Positions 52,622-61,591 of a stretch of DNA of 64,000 nt are shown piece by piece (position 1 is the first letter of the stretch; every line of letters starts with the position of its first letter). Position numbers and translations under genes: made by a program. This DNA comes from Tardiphaga sp. 709 (GTDB lineage: Bacteria > Pseudomonadota > Alphaproteobacteria > Rhizobiales > Xanthobacteraceae). The stretch lies in contig NZ_CP135529.1 of the NCBI RefSeq assembly GCF_032401055.1, positions 5,950,501 to 6,014,500 of the forward strand. The letters run 5' to 3'. The notes beneath the pieces were generated by a model. That model was not told where the DNA came from, searched no databases, and was given only the letters and a program-made list of their open reading frames with translations.

Positions 52622-53349
52622 TGAGTGCCCCGATGCTCTCGGTCGAAAATCTCGGTGCCTCCTATGGCGCTGCGCAGATTCTCTATGATCTCAGCCTGCA
52701 GGTTGGGCGCGGCGAAGTGGTGGCACTGATGGGCCGCAACGGCGCCGGCAAGACCACGACCATGAAGGCCATCATGGGCCTGATGGCGCAGTCTACCGGC
52801 AAGGTCCAGTTCGATGGCCACGATATCTCCGGCCGGCAGCCTTACGAGATTGCGCGGCTCGGCCTCGGTTTCACGCCGGAGGACCGCCGCATCTTCTCCG
52901 ATCTGACGGTGCTGGAAAATCTGGATATCGGCCGCCAGCCGCCGCGCAAGTTCAGCGACGGCGTAGCGGCGCCGGTCTGGACCGAGGAGAAGTTGCTGGC
53001 GCTGTTCCCGAACTTGGGCGAAATGCCGAACCGTCCGGGAGGGCGGATGAGCGGTGGCGAACAGCAGATGCTCACCGTGGCGCGGACGCTGATGGGCAAT
53101 CCGCTGCTGATCCTGCTGGACGAGCCGTCCGAGGGCGTTGCCCCCCTGATCGTCGAACTGATGGCCAACACCATTCTCGAATTGAAAAAGGCCGGGGTGT
53201 CGATTCTGCTGTCGGAGCAGAATGTGCATTTTGCCGAACTGGTCTCGGACAGGGCCTATGTCCTCGAAAAGGGCCAGATCCAATGGGATGGCACCATGGC
53301 CGAGCTGGCGGAGAATATTGACATTCAACGCGCTTATTTGACGGTGTAA
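52621..53349 (+). CDS. Liv-type ABC transporter ATP-binding protein (LivF-like)
   Basis: A 242-residue ATPase: Walker A GRNGAGKTTTMKAI, Q-loop (LGFTPEDRRIFSDLTVLENL), signature MSGGEQQMLTVARTLM, Walker B LLILLDEPSEGV, and LSEQNVHFAELVSDRAYVLEKG. It ends the liv-type operon unless the MarR gene, 69 bases on, is also included. Confidence 0.93.
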   Translation: MSAPMLSVENLGASYGAAQILYDLSLQVGRGEVVALMGRNGAGKTTTMKAIMGLMAQSTGKVQFDGHDISGRQPYEIARLGLGFTPEDRRIFSDLTVLENLDIGRQPPRKFSDGVAAPVWTEEKLLALFPNLGEMPNRPGGRMSGGEQQMLTVARTLMGNPLLILLDEPSEGVAPLIVELMANTILELKKAGVSILLSEQNVHFAELVSDRAYVLEKGQIQWDGTMAELAENIDIQRAYLTV

Positions 53350-53418
53350 CGACCAAAACTTCAACTGTCGCGGCAACCGAAGATCGTTCATAACTAGCAA
53401 GAGATCATCGGGGACGAC

Positions 53419-53880
53419 ATGGCGCAGAAACCGACCAAGCTGAAGGCCCTTCCGACCGCGGAGCCATCGCCGGACTATGTCCTCGACTCCCAGGTCGGCT
53501 TCCTGATGCGCGTGGCGATGCAGCGCCACACCTCCATCTTCATGTCCAACATGATCGAGGATCTGACCCAGACGCAATTCGCGGTGCTGGCGAAGCTGCA
53601 TGAGGTCGGCCCGAGTTCACAGAACCATCTCGGGCGGCTGGTCTATCTCGATGCCGCGACCATCAAGGGGGTTGTGGATCGGCTGGGCCTGCGCGGATTC
53701 ATCACCACCGGTAGCGACCCTACGGATCGCCGTCGCCGTGCAGTGTCGCTGACCGAGAAGGGCGCCCGTGTGGTCGATGCCGCAATCCGCGTTGCAGCGG
53801 AGGTCAGCGCCAAAACGCTGCGCCCCTTGACCGCCGAAGAGCAACGCACACTGACGCGGTTGCTGAAGAAGATCACCTGA
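53419..53880 (+). CDS. MarR-family transcriptional regulator
   Basis: A 153-residue winged-helix regulator. LTQTQFAVLAKLHEVGPSSQNHLGRLVYLDAATIKGVVDRLGLRGFITTGSDPTDRRRRAVSLTEKGARVVDAAI shows the recognition helix and the DxRxR wing. MarR proteins of catabolic clusters usually repress and release DNA on binding the aromatic substrate or its CoA ester, and prefer short palindromes. It is the only regulator in the 42-60 kb region, so it is the best candidate for binding the TTTG-N4-CAAA sites. Its stop touches the convergent molybdenum hydroxylase operon. Confidence 0.92.
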   Translation: MAQKPTKLKALPTAEPSPDYVLDSQVGFLMRVAMQRHTSIFMSNMIEDLTQTQFAVLAKLHEVGPSSQNHLGRLVYLDAATIKGVVDRLGLRGFITTGSDPTDRRRRAVSLTEKGARVVDAAIRVAAEVSAKTLRPLTAEEQRTLTRLLKKIT

Positions 53881-56192
53881 TCACATCTTGCTATTGAGCA
53901 GGGCTTTGATCCTCTGCGGCGAGACCGGCAGCTGCGTGATAGCCCCGGGCTGGCCGAGCGCGTCGTCGATCGCCGCTGCAATCGCCGCGCCCACGGCATT
54001 GGTGCCGCCTTCGCCGGCGCCCTTGAGCCCCATCGGGTTGAGCGGGCTCGGCGCATCCTCGGAAATGATCACTTCCACATCAGGCACTTCGCGCGCCGTC
54101 GGCATCAGATAGTCGGCGAAGGTTACCGCCAGCGGTTCGCCGCGGTCGTCGTAGGTGAACTCTTCATAGAGCGCACCACCGATGCCTTGGGCCACGCCGC
54201 CAACGATTTGGCCATCGACCAGCATCGGGTTGATCGCCTTGCCGATGTCATAGGCGACAAGATACCGCTCGACGCTGATGCCGCCTGTATCGCGCGCCAG
54301 TGAGACGACGGCGACATGGACGCCGTATGGGTAGGTCATATGCTTGGATTCGAACGACGCTTCGGCGAACAGGCCAGGTTCGTCGTCGCCGAGCAGATTG
54401 CTTCCCGGTTCGAGCGCTTTTGCGATCTCGGCAAGTGTCATGGACGGGCCGGTGCTGCCATCGAGACGGATGATGTGACCGTCGACAATGTCGAGTTGAT
54501 CGGCGGACAATTGCATCAATTCGGCTGCCGCAGCCAGAGCCTTATCGCGCAGTTTCAGCGCGGCCTGCCGCGTCGCTTCGCCCGTCATCACGGAGACGCG
54601 CGAGGCGAAGGCGCCGAGGCCTCTGGCGATACGGTTGGTCTGGCCGTGGATCACGCTGACATTGTCATAGCTGGCGCCGAGTTTCTCTGCGCAAATCTGA
54701 GCGATGACAGTTTCGACGCCTTGGCCCACCGAAGCGGCGCCGGTGACGACTTCCACGAGCCCGTCGGTCCCGACATTGATCCGCACATCGTCGAACGGGC
54801 CAAGACCGCTTTTCTCGACGAACATGGCGACACCGGAGCCGACCAGTTCGCCGGCTTTCCGGCGCTGCGCAATCTGCGTCTGCAACGCGTCCCAGCCAAT
54901 GCCATCCAGCGCCTTGTCCAGCAGTTTCGGATAATCGCCGGAATCCAGCACGATGTCGGTGCCAAGCGTTTCCAGCGCACGCGTCACCGGCATCGCGCTT
55001 AGCGCGATGAGGTTGCGGCGTCGGACCTCGACGCCGTCGATGCCCACCTTGGCCGCAACCGCATCCAGCAATCGTTCGCGCACAAAAGTGCTCTCATAGC
55101 GCCCGGGCGCGCGATAAGTCCCGCCGGGCGTCTTATTCGTCAGGCGGATATGGCCGAGCACGCGATAGGCGGGAATGCGATAGGGACCGGGCAGCATCGC
55201 GGCGGCGAGGTCAGGCACGGTCGCGGCATGCGTGCGCATATAGCCGCCCTGATCGTGGAAGAACTCGTTGTCGATGGCCAGGATGTTTCCGTCTTTGTCG
55301 ATGGCAGCCCGAATGTGATGGGTCTGCTGCCGGGAGTGATTGGCCGCGATCAGATGCTCGCGGCGGTCCTCGATCCATTTCACGGGACGGCCGAGGCGCA
55401 GCGCCGCCAGACATACCAATACGTCCTCGGGATACATCTCGCCGCGAACGCCGAAGCCGCCACCAACATGGCCTTCGAACAGATTGGTGTTGGCAGCGGT
55501 GCGGCCGAACATCTTCGCAAGCTGGTCGCGATTCCAGTGCGGGACTTTCGCAGCACCGTACATTTCCAGCATGTCGGTCTCGGCGATATAGCGGCCGATG
55601 GCGCCGCGCGTCTCCAGGGGAACGCCGGAATGACGGCCGATGGAGAGCGAAAGGCTGACTACGGCATGGGCATTGGCGAAGGCTCCATCGACGTCGCCAT
55701 AACCTTTCTCGATCAGCGCGGTCTCGGTCGGTAGTCCGTCGCGGAACTCGCCGATCTCGCCATCGGCCTGCAGGATCACCGGCAGTTCTTCTATCTCGAC
55801 TTCGACATGCTCGGCGGCATCTTCGGCAAGATAGAGTCTTCGGCGAACACGACGGCGACGGGATCGCCGACATAGCGCACCTTGTCCTTGGCCAGAATGG
55901 TCTGGCGATAGGCGGCGAGTTGCTCCAGCCGCGTCAGACGGAAATCAATCGGCGGAATCTCGGCGACATCGGCAAAGCTCCAGGCGGCGACCACGCCCGG
56001 AATCGCCAGAGCCGGCGCGAGATCGACCGAGACGATATTGCCGTGGGCGTAGGTCGAGCGCACTACGCGCATGTAAAGCTGGTTCGGGAAATTGATGTCC
56101 GCAGCAAATTTACCCTGGCCACGCAGCAACGGGCCGTCTTCCTTGCGGAGGACGGACTTGCCGACCAAGGTCGCTTTCGCGGCAGCACTCAC
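53881..56192 (-). pseudogene. Xanthine dehydrogenase-type molybdopterin large subunit, frameshifted
   Basis: The gene begins with GTG at 56192 (overlapping the TGA of the 2Fe-2S gene as GTGA) and reads KATLVGKSVLRKEDGPLLRG up to DPVAVVFAEDS, then needs a one-base shift near 55836 to continue as LYLAEDAAEHVEVEIEELPV. The restored protein has about 770 residues, the normal size, with GHVGGGFGVRGEMYPEDVLV, PGGTYRAPGRYES, GAASVGQGVETVIAQI and the Mo-site GAGEGGTNAVGAAI. As written, a base is missing (GAAGACTCTATCTT for GAAGAC-C-TCTATCTT), so the product would stop after about 135 residues. A sequencing error is possible; if real, this subunit is inactive. Confidence 0.85.
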
Positions 56193-56668
56193 GACTGACG
56201 CATCTCCACCGCAGCGGCGCGCACCGCCTTGATGATGTTCTGATACCCGGTGCAGCGACACAGGTTCGACGACAGCACGTCGACCAGATCGTGGTCGGAA
56301 ATATCCGGCTCGCGCTCCAGCACGCCGACGGCGAGCATCAGGAAGCCGGGCGTGCAGAAGCCGCATTGCAGGCCGTGGTTCTCCATGAAGGCGCGCTGCA
56401 TGGGGTGCATCTCCTCGCCATAGGCGAGACCTTCGACGGTACGGATCTGCTTGCCGTCTGCCTGTTGTGCGAACATCAGGCAGGAGCGCACCGGCTCGCC
56501 ATTGACCAGCACCGTGCAGGCACCGCAGACGCCGTGCTCGCAACCGATATGCGTGCCGGTCTGGCCACAGTCCTCGCGGATCGCGTCGGCGAGGGTCCGG
56601 CGCGACTCCACGCGAATAGCGTGGGACTGACCGTTGATGATGAGGGTGATGTCGGTCTTGTCGCTCAT
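56189..56668 (-). CDS. 2Fe-2S small subunit of a molybdenum hydroxylase
   Basis: A 159-residue protein with the two [2Fe-2S] sets of the XDH/CoxS family: CEHGVCGACTVLVNG with the earlier Cys of REDCGQTGTHIGCEHG for the plant-type cluster, and CGFCTPGFLM with CRCTGYQNI for the helical cluster. It passes electrons from the Mo site to the FAD subunit. It lies between the two large-subunit genes with 4-base overlaps on both sides, so it probably serves both. Confidence 0.95.
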   Translation of the reverse strand: MSDKTDITLIINGQSHAIRVESRRTLADAIREDCGQTGTHIGCEHGVCGACTVLVNGEPVRSCLMFAQQADGKQIRTVEGLAYGEEMHPMQRAFMENHGLQCGFCTPGFLMLAVGVLEREPDISDHDLVDVLSSNLCRCTGYQNIIKAVRAAAVEMRQS

Positions 56669-59019
56669 GCAAGTTTTCCGTTGCTTGGCAATTTTCCGCT
56701 GCTGCGCAGGGCCGCCCGAATGCGCTGCGGCGTCGCCGGCATTTCGTCGATGGAGACTTCGAATGGTGAGAGCGCATCGTTGATCGCCGAGATCACCGCT
56801 GCCGGCGCACCGATGGCGCCGCCTTCGCCGAGGCCCTTGGCCTTGGTGATGGAATTGCCGGTCAGAGTTTCGATGTGATGCAGCTCGATTTCGGGAATTT
56901 CGTGCGTCGTCGGCGGCAGAAAATCCGCCAGCGTGCTGGTCAGGATGTTGCCGGTCTCGTCATAGATGATCTCTTCCAGCAGCGCGTTGCCGATGCCCTG
57001 CGCCACACCGCCATGGACCTGGCCGTCGGCGATCATCGGATTGATGATCAGCCCGGCATCCTCCGCGACCAGAAATTTCTCCATCTCCACACGGCCGGTC
57101 TCGATATCGACTTCGACAATGGCGACGTGGCAGGCATTGGAGAAGGTGCCCGACGGATCGTAGGTGCCGATCTCGGTGAGACCCGGTTCGATCTCGCCCT
57201 TGAAGATGTGGGTCTGGTGATAGGCTGCACGCGCCATCGACGCGATGGTGACGGAGCGATCAGTCCCGATGACATGCGCCGAGCCGGACTGCAGCGTGAT
57301 GTCTTCGGGCGCTGCTTCAAGGAAATGGCTCGCCATCTTCAGCAGTTTGGCGCGGATCTTTTGCGCGGCCAGCAGGCTGGCGCCGCCCGACAGCACCAAC
57401 GAACGGCTGGCAAAGGTGCCCCAGCCATAGGGCGAGCGGTCTGTGTCGCCGTGAACCACCTTGATGAATTCCGGATCGATGCCGATCTCGTCGGCGATGA
57501 TCTGCGCCAGTGATGTGCGCAGTCCCTGGCCATGCGGCGACGAGCCGATCCGCGCTTCGACGAAGCCCGAGGGATCGATGGTCAGATACACGGTCTCGAA
57601 GCCCGGCGTGATCTCCATCCCGCGTGCCGCGAAAGCCGGGCTGCCATAGCCAGTACGCTCGGAGAAGGTGGCAAAGCCGATACCGAGATAGCGGCCGGCA
57701 TCGCGCGCGATCTTCTGGCGCTTGCGGAATGCGTCGAGGTCGATGGCCTTGATGGCCATCTCCATGGTTTCCTTATAGCTACCGTCATCGAAGACGAGCC
57801 CGGTCGCCGACGTATAGGGAAACTTGTCGATGAGATTTCGACGCCGCAGTTCGGTCGGCTCTATGCCGAAGGCGGCGGCAGCCTTGTCCATGAGACGTTC
57901 GAGCACGAAGGTGATGACCGGCCGCGAGACGCCGCGATAGGGCGCCATCGGACAGGTATTGGTCATCACGCCGCGCGACCGACAATCATAGGCGCGCACA
58001 TCGTAAGGGCCGGGGAGTTCGGCCAGCGCCATCAAGGGTTCGACGCCGCAGGTCGTGGGAAAGCAGGAATAGGCGCCGATATTGGCGACGATATCGCCGC
58101 GCAAAGCGAGCAGCTTACCGTTCTTGTCGAACGCGCCTTCGAGCTGCACATGCTGGTCGCGGCTGTGAAAGCTCGCAATCAGGTTCTCGCGGCGATCCTC
58201 GGTCCAGGCCACGGAGCTGCGCAGTTTGCGCGCCAGCCAGACCAGCAGCACATATTCCGGCGCGAGCGACATTTTCTGGCCGAAGCCGCCGCCGACATCG
58301 GGCGCGACGACGCGCAAATCGGATTCGGGAATGCCGAGGATGTCGCACACCGCCGTGCGTGTCAGATGCGGCATCTGCGTGGTGCAGGTCAGCGTGACGC
58401 GGCCGGTCGAACCATCATAGGCGGCATGGCCGGCGCGGGCTTCCATCGGCGTCGCATTCTGACGCCGCGAGCGGGCATCGACGCGCAACACGTTGTGCGC
58501 GGTCTTCCAGACATCCTCGAAGCCGGGTGTCGCGATGCGACCCTCGACGATCACGTTGTGTTTGGTGTCGGCGTGAACCAGCGGAGCGTCTTCGGCGAGC
58601 GCATCCATCGCATCGATCAGCGGTGCGCCTTCGGATATCTCGACCTCGACCTGATCGGCGATGTCCTCCGCCTGATCCTTGCTCGGTGCGTAGACGGCCG
58701 CGATGGACTCACCTGTGAACCGCACCACGCCATCGGCAAGGATCGGCTGACCCACGGCGACATAGTTGAACTTGCTCAGCATCGGCCGGATCGGCTTCAG
58801 CTTTGCGAGGTCCTTGGCCGTGACGATGCCTGCGCCCTCTGGTGCCGTGATATTCTCGATCCTTCCGGCAGCGACGCTGCTGCGGACGAAGCGCACCCAG
58901 TGAGTGGCCGGCATATCCGCCGTGAAGCGGCCGCGACCGGTGACGAGGGCGGGGTCCTCGAGCCGGCGGATCGAACGCCCGACCCAGGTCGTACCGGAGC
59001 CCTTGGTGTGGACCGTCAT
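56665..59019 (-). CDS. Xanthine dehydrogenase-type molybdopterin large subunit, intact
   Basis: A 784-residue subunit carrying the molybdopterin cytosine dinucleotide-type Mo site. WVGRSIRRLEDPALVTGRGRF is the usual start; then VAPDVGGGFGQKMSLAPEYVLL, MAPYRGVSRPVITFVLERLMD, SSPHGQGLRTSLAQIIADEIG, YGWGTFASRSLVLSGGA and the catalytic Glu region AKGLGEGGAIGAPAAVISAI. The AYRCSFR loop of copper-containing CO dehydrogenase is absent (PYRGVSRP), so it is a hydroxylase-type member for an organic substrate, likely aromatic or N-heterocyclic. Overlaps its neighbours by 4 bases. Confidence 0.93.
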   Translation of the reverse strand: MTVHTKGSGTTWVGRSIRRLEDPALVTGRGRFTADMPATHWVRFVRSSVAAGRIENITAPEGAGIVTAKDLAKLKPIRPMLSKFNYVAVGQPILADGVVRFTGESIAAVYAPSKDQAEDIADQVEVEISEGAPLIDAMDALAEDAPLVHADTKHNVIVEGRIATPGFEDVWKTAHNVLRVDARSRRQNATPMEARAGHAAYDGSTGRVTLTCTTQMPHLTRTAVCDILGIPESDLRVVAPDVGGGFGQKMSLAPEYVLLVWLARKLRSSVAWTEDRRENLIASFHSRDQHVQLEGAFDKNGKLLALRGDIVANIGAYSCFPTTCGVEPLMALAELPGPYDVRAYDCRSRGVMTNTCPMAPYRGVSRPVITFVLERLMDKAAAAFGIEPTELRRRNLIDKFPYTSATGLVFDDGSYKETMEMAIKAIDLDAFRKRQKIARDAGRYLGIGFATFSERTGYGSPAFAARGMEITPGFETVYLTIDPSGFVEARIGSSPHGQGLRTSLAQIIADEIGIDPEFIKVVHGDTDRSPYGWGTFASRSLVLSGGASLLAAQKIRAKLLKMASHFLEAAPEDITLQSGSAHVIGTDRSVTIASMARAAYHQTHIFKGEIEPGLTEIGTYDPSGTFSNACHVAIVEVDIETGRVEMEKFLVAEDAGLIINPMIADGQVHGGVAQGIGNALLEEIIYDETGNILTSTLADFLPPTTHEIPEIELHHIETLTGNSITKAKGLGEGGAIGAPAAVISAINDALSPFEVSIDEMPATPQRIRAALRSSGKLPSNGKLA

Positions 59020-59873
59020 TGCGTCGAGCGCTCCAGCGCGCGGCGCGTCACGGCGCGGACCAGATCGCAGCGATACTCGGCCGTGGTCTGGATATCCTCC
59101 AGCGGCTCGATCGCATTCGCCGCGGCTTCACCGGCAGCGACGAACAGGTCCGGCGAGGGAATCTGACCGATCAACACGTCTTCGGCCTCAGTGATCCGTC
59201 GTGCACGGTCTTCGGCACCACCAATGCCGACATGCGCATCGGTGATCACGCCATTGACGAGGCGATAGGTGACGAGCGCGGCAGACATCGCAAAATCGCC
59301 CGCACGGCGGCTGAACTCGTAGAAGCCGAACTTGGTATCGTCGGGCAGCAGCGGCAAGCGCGCTTCGGCGAGGAACTCGTCCTCGGCCAGCGATGTCGAC
59401 ATGATGCCTTCGAGGAAGTCGGTGACAGGGACGATGCGCTCACCACGCACGCTCTTCACGACCAGTTGCGCGTTCAGCGTCGCTGCGACGAGGCACCATT
59501 CCGATGCAGGGTCGGCATGGGCGAGGCTGCCACAAAAAGTCCCGCGCATGCGGATTGGATAATGCGCGATGTGGCTGACCACGAAAGCGAGGAGCTTACC
59601 AAGCGGACCGTCGATGACAGGCTTGTGGAATGCGCCGTGGCGCACCCGCGCGCCAATCGAGAGATAATCGCCGTCGACAGCGAGGCGGTCGAGCCCTTCG
59701 ACCTCATTGATATCGATCAAATGCGCCGGCCGCGCCATGCGGAACGCCATGATCGGCACCAGGCTCTGGCCGCCCGCCAGAATGCGGCCGTCGAGCGGCG
59801 CAAACTCGGCCAATGCACTCACAACCTCATCCACGGTGCGTGGAACATGCCTGGTGAACGGCGCCGGCTTCAT
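59016..59873 (-). CDS. FAD-binding medium subunit of a molybdenum hydroxylase
   Basis: A 285-residue CoxM/XdhB-type flavoprotein: PAFTRHVPRTV-like start (KPAPFTRHVPRTVDEVVSAL), the FAD loop DGRILAGGQSLVPIMAFRMARPAHLIDI, and GTFCGSLAHADPASEW for the second FAD site, then the C-terminal CO_deh_flav_C part. The ATG at 59873 is used; a TTG at 59900 would add nine residues. First gene of FAD-Mo1-FeS-Mo2, with a TTTG-N4-CAAA-like site 34 bp upstream. Confidence 0.93.
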   Translation of the reverse strand: MKPAPFTRHVPRTVDEVVSALAEFAPLDGRILAGGQSLVPIMAFRMARPAHLIDINEVEGLDRLAVDGDYLSIGARVRHGAFHKPVIDGPLGKLLAFVVSHIAHYPIRMRGTFCGSLAHADPASEWCLVAATLNAQLVVKSVRGERIVPVTDFLEGIMSTSLAEDEFLAEARLPLLPDDTKFGFYEFSRRAGDFAMSAALVTYRLVNGVITDAHVGIGGAEDRARRITEAEDVLIGQIPSPDLFVAAGEAAANAIEPLEDIQTTAEYRCDLVRAVTRRALERSTQ

Positions 59874-59906
59874 GCGGAAAACCCCGAGCAGGAGGGCCAA
59901 AATTCA

Positions 59907-59918
59907 CTTGTATGCTAA
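59907..59918. promoter_or_regulatory. TTTG-N4-CAAA-like site 4 (molybdenum hydroxylase operon)
   Basis: CTTGTATGCTAA on the plus strand, 6 of 8 fixed positions; on the minus strand the wider block matches site 1 at 11 of 16 bases. It lies 34 bp upstream of the FAD subunit start. Confidence 0.5.
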
Positions 59919-60029
59919 CAATCGCCTTTTGGAAGTCAATCAGGGTCGCTGACGCAAAACGGAGCGTTCGCCGCCTGCGTTTTGATCACACGGGGATAGC
60001 TGAATTTGCCGAGTCGAGCGCGCTAAGTT

Positions 60030-61227
60030 TCAGGCGATATCGCGCTGCAGCGCGAAGTCATCCAGTAATGGCGAGCGTTTGCCCGCGATCATCCCGCCGA
60101 TCAGTTGCGCTGCGAGATAGCTGAAGGTGATGCCGTTCCCGCCATAGCCATAGGCGGCATAGAGATGCGGATGACCCGGCACCGGGCCGATCAGCGGCAG
60201 GCCGTCGCGCGTGGTGTCGAAGGTGCCGGCCCAGCGATAGTCGATGGCAAGCTCGGCGCGTGGCCAAAGGGCAGCAAGCTTGTCCGTCAGCGCGCGCGCC
60301 TTGGCCGGGATGAGGGCGTCGCGTGCATCGGGATCGATGATCTCGTCGCTGTCTTCGCCGCCGATGATGATGCGGCCGGATGCGGTGGTTCGGGCGTAGA
60401 GATAATCCTTGCTGTCTTCCCAGATCAGCACGCCATCACGCCAGAGTTCTATCCGGCTGCGGTTTTGTCGCGATAGCCCAACTCGATGACGGCTTTTGCA
60501 CGGTGGTTTGCACGATGTCGGGCATCACATAGCCCGTCGCCAGCACGACGTGGCGCGCCTCGACGGTACGGCCGTCCGTCAATTGAACGCCGACGGCGTG
60601 GCCTGCGGAGTCGAACGTGGCCGTCTCCGCTTCGAACAATCGCGCACCGCGCGACGTCGCAACATTCAGCAGCGCCAGCGCTAGTCGTAACGGATCGGAA
60701 TCCGCCGAGTCCGGCGAGACGATGGCACCCGCCCGGGCAATGTCGTATTCGGACAGGAGGGCCTTGTGATCGAGAAGTGTGCCGGGCAGGCCAGCGCGCG
60801 CGCGAAGCGCGTGTTCTTCGATCAGCCCTTTGGCACTCTCGCCTGCGGCAAGATAGAGCGATTCCTTCGCGCGCATGTCGCATCGCAGGTCGAGCGTCCG
60901 GACCAGCGCCTTCAATCCATAGACGGCGTCATAGCTGGCGCGATAAGCACGCGCGGCGCGCTCATAGCCATAGAGATGTGTCAGCTCCTGAAGCGAACGA
61001 TCGATCTCCCACAGCAGCATCGACGTGCTCGCTACTGTACTGCCGCGCCCCGGCAATTCGCGGTCGACAATGACCACATCCAGTCCTTGCCGCGTCAGTT
61101 GCTCGGCCATCAGGGCGCCGGTGATGCCGCCGCCGACGATCAGCGCATCGCATGTGATGTCTTCGGTGACGGACGGACGGGGGGCATGCTGCGGGCCGGC
61201 AAACCACGGCGAATGTCCGCCGCGCAA
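60030..61227 (-). pseudogene. FAD-dependent oxidoreductase (DadA/GlpD-like), frameshifted
   Basis: Two frames make one protein. The first (61227-60436) has the FAD motif CDALIVGGGITGALMAEQLTRQG and runs to ATKPQPDR; the second (ending 60030) continues as LWRDGVLIWEDSKDYLYAR and holds GGEDSDEII, TRDGLPLIGPVPGHPHLYAAYGYGGNGITFSYLAAQ, the usual end of DAO-family enzymes. An extra A near 60447 (minus strand GATAGAACTCTGG for GATAGA-CTCTGG) shifts the frame. The total, about 398 residues, is a normal size. The start is unclear: TTG 61227 is the best I see, and coding-like sequence continues upstream to about 61310. A sequencing error cannot be excluded. Confidence 0.8.
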
Positions 61228-61591
61228 ATCAGCGTGCTCGGTGGTATCGGGATCGAGATCGGAAATGGGGCACCATGAGGCTGGGGAAGGAAGGCGCTGT
61301 CCGCGCCGCGCACTGACAATTTCCCGGGCCCTGTTCCGTTCCTTGCGGGACTTCGTTGTGCGTGCTGGCTGGGGCCAGATTCTTGCCGACCCGGGGCAGG
61401 TAGCCAGGCGGGGTCTTCCGACTTTGGATCAGAGATAAGTGATTTCAACGGGTTAGATACCCGTAGCAAGATCGGCGCGGTGACGTTAAACAGGCGCCAA
61501 ACCAAACCAGACGATGTGAGCCGGACCAACCGGGGCTTTACCGCTCCAGCGTGGTTTCTATCTCATTCATTGCTCAAAGGACGCCGCGACC
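61228..61591 (+). other. Upstream region of serA
   Basis: 364 bp with no clear gene. The first 80 bases may still belong to the 5' end of the broken oxidoreductase. The rest must hold the serA promoter; I see no known riboswitch or repeat. Confidence 0.35.

Noticed and set aside
57532-59166. 544-codon frame opposite the intact Mo large subunit
   Set aside because: Mirror frame of a conserved gene.
56665-59873. Aerobic carbon monoxide dehydrogenase (CoxMSL)
   Set aside because: The large subunit lacks the AYRCSFR copper loop (it has PYRGVSRP) and no coxDEFG genes are present.
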